Source: Myxococcales bacterium (GTDB lineage Bacteria; Myxococcota; UBA796; SXON01). From it: 64,000 nt of DNA. The position numbers and the translations under genes are program-made. Numbering within the stretch: the stretch's first letter is position 1; the number at the start of each line of letters is the position of its first letter. The stretch covers positions 33,757-97,756 of the forward strand of contig SHYX01000014.1 of assembly GCA_009692585.1 (NCBI GenBank). The letters are read 5' to 3'. Below the pieces are notes generated by a model. That model was given only the letters and a program-made list of their open reading frames with translations. It searched no databases and was not told the DNA's origin. This document shows, in pieces, positions 1-8,848 of the stretch.

Positions 1-570
1 GGCGCCGGTGCTACGCCCGGTGCTGCCGACCGTCGCGATCGCCTGACCGGAGGCGACGCGCTCGCCGACCTTCACCGACAGGTCTCGGCAATGGGCGTAC
101 CTGGTCTCCGTGCCGTCGTCGTGCTCGACGATGACGACATTCCCGTATCCACCACGCCTACCCGAGTAACGAACCGTCCCCCCCGCCGCGGCCAGCACCG
201 GTGTGCCTTGCGGGGCCGCGAGGTCAAGGCCGTGATGCACACGGGCGCGTCCCGAAAAGGGGTCGGGGCGTACGCCAAACGCGCTGGTGACCCGCAGCGA
301 TTCGGGCGGGGGCGGTGCGTCGTGGGCGTGCTGCCGTGATGCCGCCGCCGGGGCCGCGGAGCCGCGCCAGGACTCCAACACGCTCTCCTTCAGCCCGAAG
401 CCTCCCCCCTCCGACACGCGCTTGCCGATCTCCTGGTCGAAAAGGTCGGCGAAGGTCGCCATGGCGCCCTCCGACCAGGGGCCGCCCTCCACCGACTCGC
501 GCATCTGCTTCGCCATGAACGACACCATCCAGGACTCGAACTCCTGGGCGGCCTTTTCGTCTCTTCCCAT
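1..570 (-). CDS. Rod-binding (FlgJ N-terminal-like) protein fused to M23 peptidase, C-terminus off the window
   Basis: Open reading frame of 190 codons without a stop; the C-terminus lies beyond position 1. ATG at 570 follows GGAGAAGG by about 7 nt. Residues 5-75 look like the FlgJ rod-binding domain (FESWMVSFMAKQMRE, then FGLKESVLESW). After a Pro/Ala linker, residues 92-190 are an M23/LytM endopeptidase: zinc ligands H112 and D116 in HHGLD, the GTPVLAAAGG turn, and YAH at 148-150; the final HxH would be off the window. Such a protein would be exported with the flagellar rod and cut peptidoglycan peptide bonds to let the rod through. Most known two-domain FlgJ proteins carry a glucosaminidase instead. 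No other flagellar gene is visible, so the role is inferred from domains. Confidence 0.8.
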   Translation of the reverse strand, partial: MGRDEKAAQEFESWMVSFMAKQMRESVEGGPWSEGAMATFADLFDQEIGKRVSEGGGFGLKESVLESWRGSAAPAAASRQHAHDAPPPPESLRVTSAFGVRPDPFSGRARVHHGLDLAAPQGTPVLAAAGGTVRYSGRRGGYGNVVIVEHDDGTETRYAHCRDLSVKVGERVASGQAIATVGSTGRSTGA

Positions 571-675
571 CGGGACCTTCTCCGGTCCGGAGAGGAGTGT
601 CGGCGAGAGGGCGGAAAGGCTGTTCACAGCCGGGAGTCGGTCAGCGCCGAAAATACTTGAGCCGCCGGGACGCGA

Positions 676-2286
676 TCAGACGCTGTCGGACGCGCGCGGG
701 GCCGCGGCGCCAGCGTCGGCGCCGGTCATGCCGATGATCCGCGCACGGTAGGTGCCCAGGGCCTTGGCACGGGCGACCACCGGCGACCGAAGCGCCTGTC
801 GCAACGAGTGAATCGCCGATTTCGCCGCGCCCCCTGCCGGAGCCATGTAGTCGCTGGTCATCACGTCGACGACCCGTCGGTCGATCAGGACCTTGAGTAG
901 ACCGTGCGGAAATTTGCCACTTCGCGCCAGGAACAGGAGCGTGTTGGTGTAGCTGTCGTGACGCTCGAAGAACATGCGATCGTAGATCTCGGCCTTTTCG
1001 TCATTCACCAACCCGTCGCGACTCGCCAGCGTGTGCAGGGACGTGCCCGGGTAGTAGATCACCGAGAACACCTGGAGCCGGTAGGGCTTGGGGAGCTCGC
1101 TGACCAGTCGCAGGGTGTCGAGCTTGTCCTCCATCGTCTCGTAGGCGAGATCGTAGATGAGATCGTACTGAGGCGGCGCCGTGCGATCGGTGTACTTGGT
1201 GATGATCTCCGCGCTCTTGAGGACCTTGTCGTTGCCCATCGTGGAGCGCTTGAACATCTTTTGGATGCGCTTGCTCCCGTGTTCCACGCCCATCTGGATG
1301 CAGTGGAGTCCGGCGTCGACAAGCGCGCTGTATTTCTCGTCGGTGATCGTGCCCGGACTGCCGAGAAGGTAGAACGGGTCCCCGATCTTCTCCTTGTACT
1401 GCGCGGCGAAATCCAGGAGGTCCGGCAGCGGGCGACCGAAGAAGCTGTCGTCGGAGAACCACACGAAGTTGATGAACGGGTACTCCCGCTTGATCGTCTG
1501 GAGCTCACCGATGACATGGGGCGTGCTGCGATAGCGCACGTAGCGCTGACGCTTGTAGAGGTCGCGGTAGAAGCTGTTTCCGCAGTAGGTGCACGCGTGC
1601 GGACAACCCCGCCCGGTCATCGTCTGATAGCCCGTGCGACCGAACATCCGGCTGACGGTGCCGTTGTGCATGTAGCGGCGCAGGAGATCCTTGGTGACCG
1701 GTGCCAGCTGACCCTCGAACAGGATGTGGTGGTCCTCCCTCGAGAAATCGGGGGCAGGGTAGCGGTCCAACTCCTGCTCGAGGCTGCCCGGCTGGTTGCG
1801 CACGACGTCGGTGCCGTTGCGCCAGACCAAGGACTTGATGTCGTGCAGCCGGGTGCGGTCGCCCGCCTCCAGACGATTACACAGCTCCAACATCAGATCC
1901 TCGGCGTCGCCGATCGCCACATAGTCCGCCCACTTTGCACATTCGTCGGGCCGAACGGACGGGTGGAAGCCGCCCCAGATCACCGGAGTCCCCAGCCGTG
2001 CCTTGATCGCGCTGGTGATCTGCTTGGCCGAGTCGAAGTAGTGCGTCATCAGGGTGACCCCGACCAGGTCGCTGTCGCCGCAGAGCGCCACCATCTGATC
2101 GATCACCTCCTGGGAGTAGCGGGCCTCGCTCATCCGGACGTGCAGACTCTCGCCGTCACCTGCGAAGTCGGGCATGCAGATGACCTGGGTTCGGTGGCCG
2201 CTGGCACGAAGGTGGGCGCTGATGCTGCGCAACCCGTAGTTGGTGATGTCGGGGTACGGGCTGATGAGCGAGACCTTCACGGGCAC
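676..2286 (-). CDS. B12-binding domain radical SAM protein
   Basis: Protein of 536 residues. Residues 1-145 form a cobalamin-binding-like Rossmann domain (SLISPYPDITNYGLRSIS, later VIWGGFHPS); a radical SAM core follows with the 4Fe-4S motif CxxxCxxC at C228, C232 and C235 (GRGCPHACTYC). This is the domain order of BchE/HpnP-type enzymes, which use SAM plus cobalamin, often for methylation of unactivated carbons or oxidative cyclisation. The substrate cannot be told from sequence. The first residues have the classical 'sees the sky' pattern of this family. The start is GTG at 2286 with only a weak ribosome site; a second GTG lies 6 nt downstream. It is 105 bp upstream of the M23 gene and same strand. 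The N-terminal domain lacks an obvious DxHxxG cobalamin-ligand motif, so binding may be base-off without protein His. Confidence 0.85.
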   Translation of the reverse strand: MPVKVSLISPYPDITNYGLRSISAHLRASGHRTQVICMPDFAGDGESLHVRMSEARYSQEVIDQMVALCGDSDLVGVTLMTHYFDSAKQITSAIKARLGTPVIWGGFHPSVRPDECAKWADYVAIGDAEDLMLELCNRLEAGDRTRLHDIKSLVWRNGTDVVRNQPGSLEQELDRYPAPDFSREDHHILFEGQLAPVTKDLLRRYMHNGTVSRMFGRTGYQTMTGRGCPHACTYCGNSFYRDLYKRQRYVRYRSTPHVIGELQTIKREYPFINFVWFSDDSFFGRPLPDLLDFAAQYKEKIGDPFYLLGSPGTITDEKYSALVDAGLHCIQMGVEHGSKRIQKMFKRSTMGNDKVLKSAEIITKYTDRTAPPQYDLIYDLAYETMEDKLDTLRLVSELPKPYRLQVFSVIYYPGTSLHTLASRDGLVNDEKAEIYDRMFFERHDSYTNTLLFLARSGKFPHGLLKVLIDRRVVDVMTSDYMAPAGGAAKSAIHSLRQALRSPVVARAKALGTYRARIIGMTGADAGAAAPRASDSV

Positions 2287-2384
2287 ACCTACGCTCTACC
2301 CGTATAGACGGCCACGGGCGGCGCGTCTACCGGTGGCGCACCTCGATCGCCAAGGCGGTGGCGTACGCCACGCCTTGCCTCAGG

Positions 2385-2915
2385 TCAATCGGCCCAGCCG
2401 GGTTTCTCGATCATCTCCGCCACCACGTCAGAATCGAGGACCACCTCACGGCGGAAGCGCTCAGCGGCCTTGTACTCGGTGGTGCTCCCCGGAACGAAGA
2501 CCAGCACCGACCCGTCGTCGTGCTTCTCGAACTTGTAGATGAGCATTTCCGAGCGGGGGGCAGGGCGGCCGACGACCTTCTTCTTGTCGAAGGGCGGCCC
2601 CCAGGCCATCAGCACCATCTCCTTGTTCCAACCGGTCTGCACCGCGCCGTCGACAATCGCCTGCCGAATATGCTCGGGGTAGGTGTAGAACATGTCGTAG
2701 AGCGTGGTGGGCGGAACGCGCTCGATCTTGATCGACTTGAGGTAGGCGTTGCGCTCCTCCTCGGTCTTGGTCTTGAGGTAGGCCTTCTGAGTGTCCTCGT
2801 CCATGAACGGCTTCAGGGCGTAATAGGCCTTGAATTCCTCATCGCTGAGGAACTTGACGCGGGCCTGCCAGGAGCAACCCGAGCACAACAGCGCGAAAAA
2901 GAGAATCCACCGCAT
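2385..2915 (-). CDS. Probable lipoprotein, unknown function
   Basis: Protein of 176 residues. An N-terminal hydrophobic stretch MRWILFFALLCSGC ends in a lipobox-like cysteine, although the -3 position is unusual. The mature part is charged and helical up to about residue 75, then has a small alpha/beta segment (MVLMAWGPPFDKK ... EMLIYKF) reminiscent of SmpA/BamE-like folds, in which a W/GxP turn precedes paired strands. This resemblance is weak. ATG at 2915 is chosen because GAGGG lies about 7 nt upstream; the reading frame extends 4 codons further to a TTG. It is 64 bp downstream of the Bat operon and may be co-transcribed with it. Confidence 0.7.
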   Translation of the reverse strand: MRWILFFALLCSGCSWQARVKFLSDEEFKAYYALKPFMDEDTQKAYLKTKTEEERNAYLKSIKIERVPPTTLYDMFYTYPEHIRQAIVDGAVQTGWNKEMVLMAWGPPFDKKKVVGRPAPRSEMLIYKFEKHDDGSVLVFVPGSTTEYKAAERFRREVVLDSDVVAEMIEKPGWAD

Positions 2916-2959
2916 GCACGCCCTCAAGAACGTTCGCCAGCTAACACGTAACCGGGGCG

Positions 2960-3030
2960 CGGGCTCCCTCCGGTCTCCCCTACCGCGCCATGCCCTCCCG
3001 CCTCCAACCTGCGGTTTCCGGCCTGCGCAG
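2960..3030 (-). repeat. Third copy of the dispersed repeat, inside the 3' end of batE
   Basis: Read on the minus strand, this segment matches the part of copy B at about 20743-20797 over roughly 50 nt with only a few mismatches, including GCAGGCCGGAAACCGCAGG, TTGGAGGC and ATGGCGCGGTAGGGG. In batE the TAG within the repeat acts as the stop codon. The hairpin half downstream has decayed. Confidence 0.8.
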
Positions 3031-3744
3031 CGGCATCGCCGCGTCTGGGTCCACCGACCCTACAGCCTCCCTGGGCAGCCAACCCCGCCGGCCGTCCGCC
3101 AGCGCGACGAGCACCTGGCCCGACGCCACCTCGATGACCCGGATCTCTGCACCGCCGTGGAGGGCGAAGAGGTCGACGCCACCCCCGAGATCGCTGTGAG
3201 CGGTCACCTCGGCGACCAGGACGACGGCCGCGGGCGGCAAGGTGGCCTCCGCCACGCCGCCCAGCCCTATCCCGCACCCCACCAGCGCCGCGACTCCGCC
3301 GACCCCCGCCATGGGCAGATCGGGCCAGCGCCGCCGCAAGCCAAGGGCGATCAGTCCCACGCCCAGGACCGCCCCGCCCGCCAGCTGCCCCTCGCCCGGG
3401 GTCAGCGCGGCCTGCCAGGGCGCCCATGCTGGCCACGGATCCGGTGCCGTGGATTCATCGCGCACCCTCCGGCGTGCAAAATCCAAGTTTGCAGCTGGGT
3501 CTGGATCGCGCGGCGCCAACACCAAGGCCCGTCGCCACGCCAGGACCGCGAGCGGGATATCCTCCTGTCGAAAGAGAACATTACCAAGGTTGTAGTATAC
3601 ATCTGCGTCGATCGCCCCCGCATCGAGCGCCTGCCGGTACCCCGCCTCCGCCCCGGCAAGGTCCCCGGCCGCAAGCGCGTCGTTGGCCGCGGAGAACGCG
3701 TTGTCGCCGAGGGCAAAGGCCATCGCGATCAGGGAGAGCATCAT
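2980..3744 (-). CDS. batE: BatE-like protein: TPR, two membrane helices and SH3-like domain
   Basis: Protein of 254 residues, last of the Bat operon. Signal-like N-terminus, TPR units at about 15-90 (AEAGYRQAL, YYNLGNVLFRQED, AVLAWRRAL), two hydrophobic helices at about 115-165, then an SH3-like domain ending near W216 (GRRGWLPREAVGS). This TPR-TM-SH3 order matches BatE proteins of aerotolerance operons. The start overlaps the BatD stop (ATGATG). The last dozen residues (ETAGWRREGMAR) and the stop codon are encoded by a copy of a repeat that also occurs in the noncoding region near 20.8 kb, so the native C-terminus has apparently been replaced by the repeat. Function in Bat complexes is known only in outline; protein-protein scaffolding is likely. 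Confidence 0.8.
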   Translation of the reverse strand: MMLSLIAMAFALGDNAFSAANDALAAGDLAGAEAGYRQALDAGAIDADVYYNLGNVLFRQEDIPLAVLAWRRALVLAPRDPDPAANLDFARRRVRDESTAPDPWPAWAPWQAALTPGEGQLAGGAVLGVGLIALGLRRRWPDLPMAGVGGVAALVGCGIGLGGVAEATLPPAAVVLVAEVTAHSDLGGGVDLFALHGGAEIRVIEVASGQVLVALADGRRGWLPREAVGSVDPDAAMPLRRPETAGWRREGMAR

Positions 3745-5330
3745 TGCGCACCGATCCAGGCCCGGACGCGAAGCTCCGGAAGTCCGACGCCACCGCGGTA
3801 GCGGGCGAGGTCGAGCTCGCGGTAGATCGCGACGGCCTCATCGCCAAGGGTCGCGACATCATCACACTTGATCTCTGGAGCTGGTCGCCCCAGTCGACGC
3901 CCAGCCTCATCGCGGAAGATGCGTTCGAGCCCTGCCAGCCGTCCCTCCGGGTCCTGAGGAAGATCGTCGAAGCCGAAGGTGCGCTCGGGCACCAGCTTCC
4001 GCCAGGCGCCACGCATCCGTCCGATGCCCTCGACGACGAGCAGGCCCGCGCCAGGCACGGCGAGCAGCCACCCGAGCCACGACGGCCACCCAGCTGAGAG
4101 CGAAACACTAGTTCGAACCGGAAGAATATCGTCTCCGAGCGTCGCCACCGCGGTGCCGGCTGCGCCCTGCCCCCCGAAGGTCTCGAGGCTGGCGGCCTGG
4201 GCGGCACCCACCACCTCGACCGAGCCCAGCTGCACCTCACGCTCGACGTACTCCCCGGCTGCAGGGTCGAACCAGGACATCCGCACCGGAGGTAGCTCGA
4301 GGGTGCCCGGACGCTCGGGGACGACCGCGCGACGGAACCGGGCGGACGCCGAGAGCTTTCCGTCGGAGAGCTTGGCCGACACCGCAGGGGTGTCGTCGTA
4401 CACGCGGTACCCCTCGGCCTGCCAGGCCGGGAGGGACGCCCCCGCCACCGCTCCGTCGCCGGCCAGGAGCACGTCCACGGTGAGCGTTTCACCCACGTCG
4501 ATGCGCTCGGGCAACGCGGTGGCGGTGAGCTGAAAGCTGCCCACCAGCCCCGAGAACGCCGCGGGTCTGCCGCTGGGAAGCTCTTTCACCTGGAGACGCA
4601 GCGGATTGCTGATGACGGTCTGGCTCTCGGTGTCCGTGAAGCCCGGCAGATCGCGGAAGAAGGGGTCGCGGCTGCCGCCCCGCCGTCGCTGCACCGCCAG
4701 TTGCGCCAGGAGTGTTCCCGCATCGACGGTGGTGGTCCCCGCGGCCTTCACCCGAAACGGGTACCACAGCTCCGCCACCGAGAGGCCTCCCGCGCCCGAG
4801 CCGAGCCGGTACTCGGCGGTGACGGGCTCGACGCCGGACTCGGGCATCAGCAGGGCGCTGTCGGGCGGTCCCCACCGGGCGTTGACGAGGGGCTGGCTGG
4901 TCTTGTACTTGAGGTGGTACACCAGGACCTGACCGACCCAGGCAACCCCGTCGCCCAACTCGGCCACCAGTCCGTCGACCCCAGAGGGATCCGCGGCGGC
5001 AACGTGAAGGATGACGCCGTCCGCCCGCAGTTGGCCCGCCGGGGTGTCCACGGCCAGGGGGCCAATCTGGAAGTCGCCCGGCCTCGTCGCGATGACGTCG
5101 TACCTGAACGTCAGCGTCTCGGTGACCTCGAAGTTGATCATCTGGCGGGCGCGCGCCTGGGTGACGAACCGTACGGTGGCGCCCTCGGTAATCGGAATCG
5201 ACGGCGGTCGCGCGACGAAGGCATCGGAGAGCTGCAGCGTCAGGCCCACGCTCTGACCCGCGACGACCTCGGTCGCATCGAGCTGCATGACCAGACCCGC
5301 TGCCTGGGCGAGGTTGATGAGCGTCACCAT
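3741..5330 (-). CDS. batD: BatD-like oxygen tolerance protein
   Basis: Protein of 529 residues with an N-terminal signal (about 1-12), a long extracytoplasmic beta-rich part and a membrane helix near residues 410-435 (WLGWLLAVPGAGLLVV), followed by a cytoplasmic tail. The sequence pattern LTLQLSDAFVARPPSIP and FRYDVIATRPGDFQIGP is typical of BatD, whose repeated Ig-like strands bind partner VWA proteins. It sits between BatB/C and BatE with translational coupling at both ends (TGATG upstream). ATG at 5330 is preferred to GTG at 5333 because AAGGA is then 6 nt away. Role in the Bat system: periplasmic scaffold of a MoxR-driven assembly or stress complex, inferred from the family. Confidence 0.85.
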   Translation of the reverse strand: MVTLINLAQAAGLVMQLDATEVVAGQSVGLTLQLSDAFVARPPSIPITEGATVRFVTQARARQMINFEVTETLTFRYDVIATRPGDFQIGPLAVDTPAGQLRADGVILHVAAADPSGVDGLVAELGDGVAWVGQVLVYHLKYKTSQPLVNARWGPPDSALLMPESGVEPVTAEYRLGSGAGGLSVAELWYPFRVKAAGTTTVDAGTLLAQLAVQRRRGGSRDPFFRDLPGFTDTESQTVISNPLRLQVKELPSGRPAAFSGLVGSFQLTATALPERIDVGETLTVDVLLAGDGAVAGASLPAWQAEGYRVYDDTPAVSAKLSDGKLSASARFRRAVVPERPGTLELPPVRMSWFDPAAGEYVEREVQLGSVEVVGAAQAASLETFGGQGAAGTAVATLGDDILPVRTSVSLSAGWPSWLGWLLAVPGAGLLVVEGIGRMRGAWRKLVPERTFGFDDLPQDPEGRLAGLERIFRDEAGRRLGRPAPEIKCDDVATLGDEAVAIYRELDLARYRGGVGLPELRVRAWIGAQ

Positions 5331-7123
5331 CACCAGTCCTTCTCCGTTTCGCGGCCAGCAACCCGCACCCGCGGCCGACCGTCGACCACCGAGTCCACCA
5401 GCCGGGCCGCGGCCTCCGCGGACAACTCGCCCGACGATGATTCCGGCGCGTCGACTGCAGCCGGAGCGCCCTCCCCGGTGTCGGGCGCGCCGCTCGGATC
5501 CCCTGCGGGGCTGCCTTGGGGGGGCTCCTCTCCCGATTGCGCCTCCAGCACGCCGCCATCGCCAGGTTCGGAGCCGGCTTCGGGCTCGCCCTGCTGGCCC
5601 GGCTGACCGTCCGCACCGGGCTGACCCTCGTCGCTCGGTTGTCCTTGTTCGCCCGAGTCGCCCTCCCCCTGTCCAGGGTCGCCATCGGGGGGAGGCTGCT
5701 GCTCGCGCAGGGCGACCTCCTTCTTCACCGCCTCGAAGTTCTTGGCGGCGCTCTTGATCTCCGGAGCGGCGGTGCGGACGGTGTCGTAGAGGTTGAGCGC
5801 TCGCTCCAGCCGACCGTCGGCGTAGGCGCTGTTTCCTGCGTTGTACCGATGGGTACCCGCGTGCTCAGGGTCGTTTTCGGCCAAGGACAGGTACAGCTGC
5901 TCCGCCTCGCGGAAACGCCCCTTCCGATAAAGCGACTCGGCAAGCGCCTGGCCGACCTCGATGTCGCGGACGTCCTGCACCCGAGCCTGCCCGAGCTGTT
6001 CGGCCGCGGTGCTCCAGTCCTTGGCGCGCCAGGCCGCGAGCCCTTCTTCGCGCGGGCCGGCAAGGGCGGGGCCCGGGGCGGCGAGTAGAGCCACGAGCAC
6101 GAACGCCGCGGCAGCCCCCGTGCGCCGCGCGCGGGGACCGATGCCGAAGAACGCCAACGCCGCGAGCGCCAAGAGCCCGGCGGCCAGCGGCCATTGATAA
6201 ACTTCGTTCGGAATCTTCTCCCGGTGGAGGTCGCGCTCCTTCGCCTCCAGTCTGGCGCGGATCTCTCCTTCGTACAGCCCCGCCACGTCGTCGCTCCCCG
6301 CCACCGCCTCTACGTACGCGCCCCCCGTCGCCGCGGCCAGCGCGCGCAGCCCCCCGGGCTCCAGCCGACTGAGAACGATCGCGCCCGAACGGTCCTTTTT
6401 GAACCCACCCTCCGGCAGCGGAATTGGCGCGCCACCGGCGTCGCCGACGCCCAGCCCGTACACGAGCGCGCCCGCCTCCTTCGCCCGCGCCGCAGCCGCG
6501 GCGAGCGCCTCGGGAGGGTCGTGGAACTCACCATCGCTGACGATCAACACCGCCTTCCCGGCCCCGCCGCCGCGGGTGAGCATCTGGGTGGCGGTGTCGA
6601 GTCCCTGGGCCATGGCGGTCCCTTGCGCCGCGATCGTCGTGGTCGACGAGTCGGCGAGCGCCCACACGAAGGTGCCATAGTCGGTGGTCAAGGGCGTTCG
6701 AAGGTACGCGCCGTTGGCGACGAGTACGAGTCCCACGCGGTCGCCGCGCAGCAAGCCCACGAAATCGATGACCTCGCGCCGCGCGCGCTCCATGCGAGAC
6801 GGCGACACGTCTTCTGCGTCCATCGAACGCGACACGTCGAGGACGACGACGATGTCGACGCCCTTTCCCCGTCGCTGCACCCACTGGTGCCCCAGTTGGG
6901 GCCGGGCCGCAGCAAGGCTGATCATCAACACGGCGACGACAGCCGTGACCGCCTGGACGCTTCGCGCGCGGCCGAGACCCGGGGACACCAGCGCGGCGTA
7001 GGCCTCTGCGGAGAACACGCGCGCGATCGTGTCACGACGCCTACGTCCAGCCCAGACGAGGAGGAGGCCGATCGCGGGGGTGAACACCAGGAGCCAGAAG
7101 AGGCCCGGCGAGGCGAAGATCAT
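5330..7123 (-). CDS. batB: BatB-BatC fusion: membrane VWA domain plus TPR repeats
   Basis: Protein of 597 residues. Two N-terminal membrane helices (about 5-25 and 55-75), then a von Willebrand A domain with intact MIDAS motif DVSRS at 96-100. A further hydrophobic segment near 310-345 is followed by TPR units at about 355-465 (GLAAWRAKDW, ALAESLYRKGRFREAEQLY, YNAGNSAYADGRLERALNLY) and a Gln/Gly/Pro/Asp-rich low-complexity tail. BatB and BatC are separate genes in Bacteroides and Leptospira; here they are one reading frame. ATG at 7123 has GGAGG 5 nt upstream and overlaps the batA stop (ATGA). The MIDAS motif suggests divalent-metal binding and a MoxR client role. Confidence 0.88.
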   Translation of the reverse strand: MIFASPGLFWLLVFTPAIGLLLVWAGRRRRDTIARVFSAEAYAALVSPGLGRARSVQAVTAVVAVLMISLAAARPQLGHQWVQRRGKGVDIVVVLDVSRSMDAEDVSPSRMERARREVIDFVGLLRGDRVGLVLVANGAYLRTPLTTDYGTFVWALADSSTTTIAAQGTAMAQGLDTATQMLTRGGGAGKAVLIVSDGEFHDPPEALAAAAARAKEAGALVYGLGVGDAGGAPIPLPEGGFKKDRSGAIVLSRLEPGGLRALAAATGGAYVEAVAGSDDVAGLYEGEIRARLEAKERDLHREKIPNEVYQWPLAAGLLALAALAFFGIGPRARRTGAAAAFVLVALLAAPGPALAGPREEGLAAWRAKDWSTAAEQLGQARVQDVRDIEVGQALAESLYRKGRFREAEQLYLSLAENDPEHAGTHRYNAGNSAYADGRLERALNLYDTVRTAAPEIKSAAKNFEAVKKEVALREQQPPPDGDPGQGEGDSGEQGQPSDEGQPGADGQPGQQGEPEAGSEPGDGGVLEAQSGEEPPQGSPAGDPSGAPDTGEGAPAAVDAPESSSGELSAEAAARLVDSVVDGRPRVRVAGRETEKDW

Positions 7124-8091
7124 GGAATCCTCCGCAGCAGCGTCGAGCCCACGATCAGGTCCAGCAGCAACAGCGTGAGCGCAGGGCCCAGCCACCACAG
7201 GAAGAGCTCGTCGCGGTGGACGTATTCCTTCACCCTCGCCGTCGACGGCTCGAGTTCGTCGATGCGGGCGTACACCGCAGCGAGCGCGCGGGTATCGGTG
7301 GCGCGGAAGTACTGGCCGCCCGTCACCGAAGCGATCTGGCCGAGTGTGCGTTCATCCACCTCGGCCCCGGCGGCGCTGAACATGCCGAGGAGCCCGGACG
7401 GCGCGCCGCTGGCCCCGACCCCGATGGTGTACACCCGGATGCCGAGAGCGGCCGCCGCCTCCGCGGCGAGCACCGGGTCAATCTGGCCCGAGTTGGACTT
7501 GCCGTCGGTCACCAGGATGATGACCTTGCTCGGCGCCTTCAGTTCCTTGAGCCGCTTCGACGCAACCGCGATCGCATCGCCCACGGCAGTCGCGGACTTG
7601 CCGGCGAGGCCCACCTCGAGTTGCCCGATGAAGTCGTCGAGGCCCACGTGGTCGAGGGTGAGTGGCACCTGGGTGAAGGCCTCCTCGCCGAACACCACCA
7701 ACGCGATCCGGTCGTTGGGCCGCTGATCCACGAACTCGGCCATCACCCGCTGCCCGGCCTGCAGGCGGGTGAGGCGGGTGGCGCCCAACCCCATGTCATC
7801 CGCCCGCATCGAGCCCGACGTGTCGATCGCCAGCACGATGTCGACGCCTTCGCTCTCTCGCTCGGTCTCGCGCATCACCCGTTGGGGCCGCGCGAGCGCC
7901 ACCAGCACCAGCACCAGCACGGCCGACTGCGCGAGCGCCGGAACCCAGGCCAGGTTCGACCGCCACGATCGGCCGCCTCGCATCGCCGAGAACGACGAGA
8001 AACGAAGCGCCCAGGGCCGAAAAAGACCCACGACCGGCAGCACCGCGAGCGGGAGCGCCAGGAACCACAGCGGCGACGCCCACTCAAGCAC
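7120..8091 (-). CDS. batA: BatA-like membrane VWA protein
   Basis: Protein of 323 residues with two N-terminal membrane helices (about 7-22 and 52-68), a VWA domain with complete MIDAS motif DTSGS at 90-94 (IVLAIDTSGSMRADD), and a C-terminal membrane helix at about 300-318 (WWLGPALTLLLLDLIVGS). Length and topology match BatA. Starts with GTG at 8091; the upstream gene ends 8 nt inside it. Paralogous to the next gene (BatB) but without TPRs. Acts at the inner membrane, probably as a client of the MoxR ATPase encoded upstream in the same operon. Confidence 0.88.
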   Translation of the reverse strand: MLEWASPLWFLALPLAVLPVVGLFRPWALRFSSFSAMRGGRSWRSNLAWVPALAQSAVLVLVLVALARPQRVMRETERESEGVDIVLAIDTSGSMRADDMGLGATRLTRLQAGQRVMAEFVDQRPNDRIALVVFGEEAFTQVPLTLDHVGLDDFIGQLEVGLAGKSATAVGDAIAVASKRLKELKAPSKVIILVTDGKSNSGQIDPVLAAEAAAALGIRVYTIGVGASGAPSGLLGMFSAAGAEVDERTLGQIASVTGGQYFRATDTRALAAVYARIDELEPSTARVKEYVHRDELFLWWLGPALTLLLLDLIVGSTLLRRIP

Positions 8092-8848
8092 GCCGCACCG
8101 GGCAGACGATCGCGTAGAAGTCGTGGTCGAGTCGGTCGAACAGGTCGGCGTGCTCGGATCGCTCGGCGAATTTCACCAGGTCGGTCGCCGACAGGAGCCT
8201 CCGCGCCGCATCAAGTTCGGCCGCGGTGACGTATCCGGCGAGCACATCCAGGATTTCGCGGCGTGTACGCTGCGTCGCCGGGAAACGCAGATCGGCGTCG
8301 AGCCACGTGCGGAAGATGTCCGACATCTGACCCGCCACCTGTTCCGGACGAAGACCGGTCCGGGAGCGGAGCGCCACCCAGGCACGGTGGGCAACGAGGT
8401 GCGCAGGCATGGGCGCGGGGGCAGGTGGGACGGGCTTGAGCCGCTTCCACGCCCAGGCCGCAACGGCCAGGGCCGCCGCGAGCACGACCAGCGAGGCGGC
8501 AACCCACGGCCACACCGGTGGTGCCGGCGGTGGAAGCTGCTGCAGTTCGTCCATCGGCCCTCCCGTCGGGCCGTCCACACCGATGTCGACGAAGATCCGA
8601 ACCGCCTCGCCTCCCGGCGGGGAAACGGTCACGATGTAGCTGCCATCGGCACCGGAGAGCGTCCACTGCCCCTCGCTGCCATCGGCCACGACCATGCCGG
8701 TGCTGCCCTCGACGGTTGAGCCTGGCGGCGCGCGAAGCGCGATGGCGCCGCCGGACGACGCCCTCCGCGCGTCGACGTACACGGCCGCCGCGGGCGCCTC
8801 GAGAAGCAGGGGCGCCTCGCACGCCAATAACCACAGCAACACCGTCAT
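8084..8848 (-). CDS. Bat-operon membrane lipoprotein with DUF4381-like cytoplasmic tail
   Basis: Protein of 254 residues. N-terminal lipobox-like LLWLLAC, an Ig-like outer part (about 15-95), a strong membrane helix at about 112-135 (WPWVAASLVVLAAALAVAAWAW), and a helical cytoplasmic part with the pattern AWVALRSRTGLRPEQVAGQMSD and FPATQRTRREIL. Genes between DUF58 and BatA in MoxR operons commonly encode such DUF4381-type proteins; resemblance is by position and topology rather than by strong motifs. Overlaps batA by 8 nt and starts on the stop codon of the DUF58 gene (TGATG). Function unknown; it may link the cytoplasmic MoxR/DUF58 pair to the membrane VWA proteins. Confidence 0.65.
   Translation of the reverse strand: MTVLLWLLACEAPLLLEAPAAAVYVDARRASSGGAIALRAPPGSTVEGSTGMVVADGSEGQWTLSGADGSYIVTVSPPGGEAVRIFVDIGVDGPTGGPMDELQQLPPPAPPVWPWVAASLVVLAAALAVAAWAWKRLKPVPPAPAPMPAHLVAHRAWVALRSRTGLRPEQVAGQMSDIFRTWLDADLRFPATQRTRREILDVLAGYVTAAELDAARRLLSATDLVKFAERSEHADLFDRLDHDFYAIVCPVRRA

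Noticed and set aside
904..2307. Plus-strand frame of about 467 codons opposite the radical SAM gene
   Set aside because: The minus-strand product has clear catalytic cysteines; this one has none and is low complexity.
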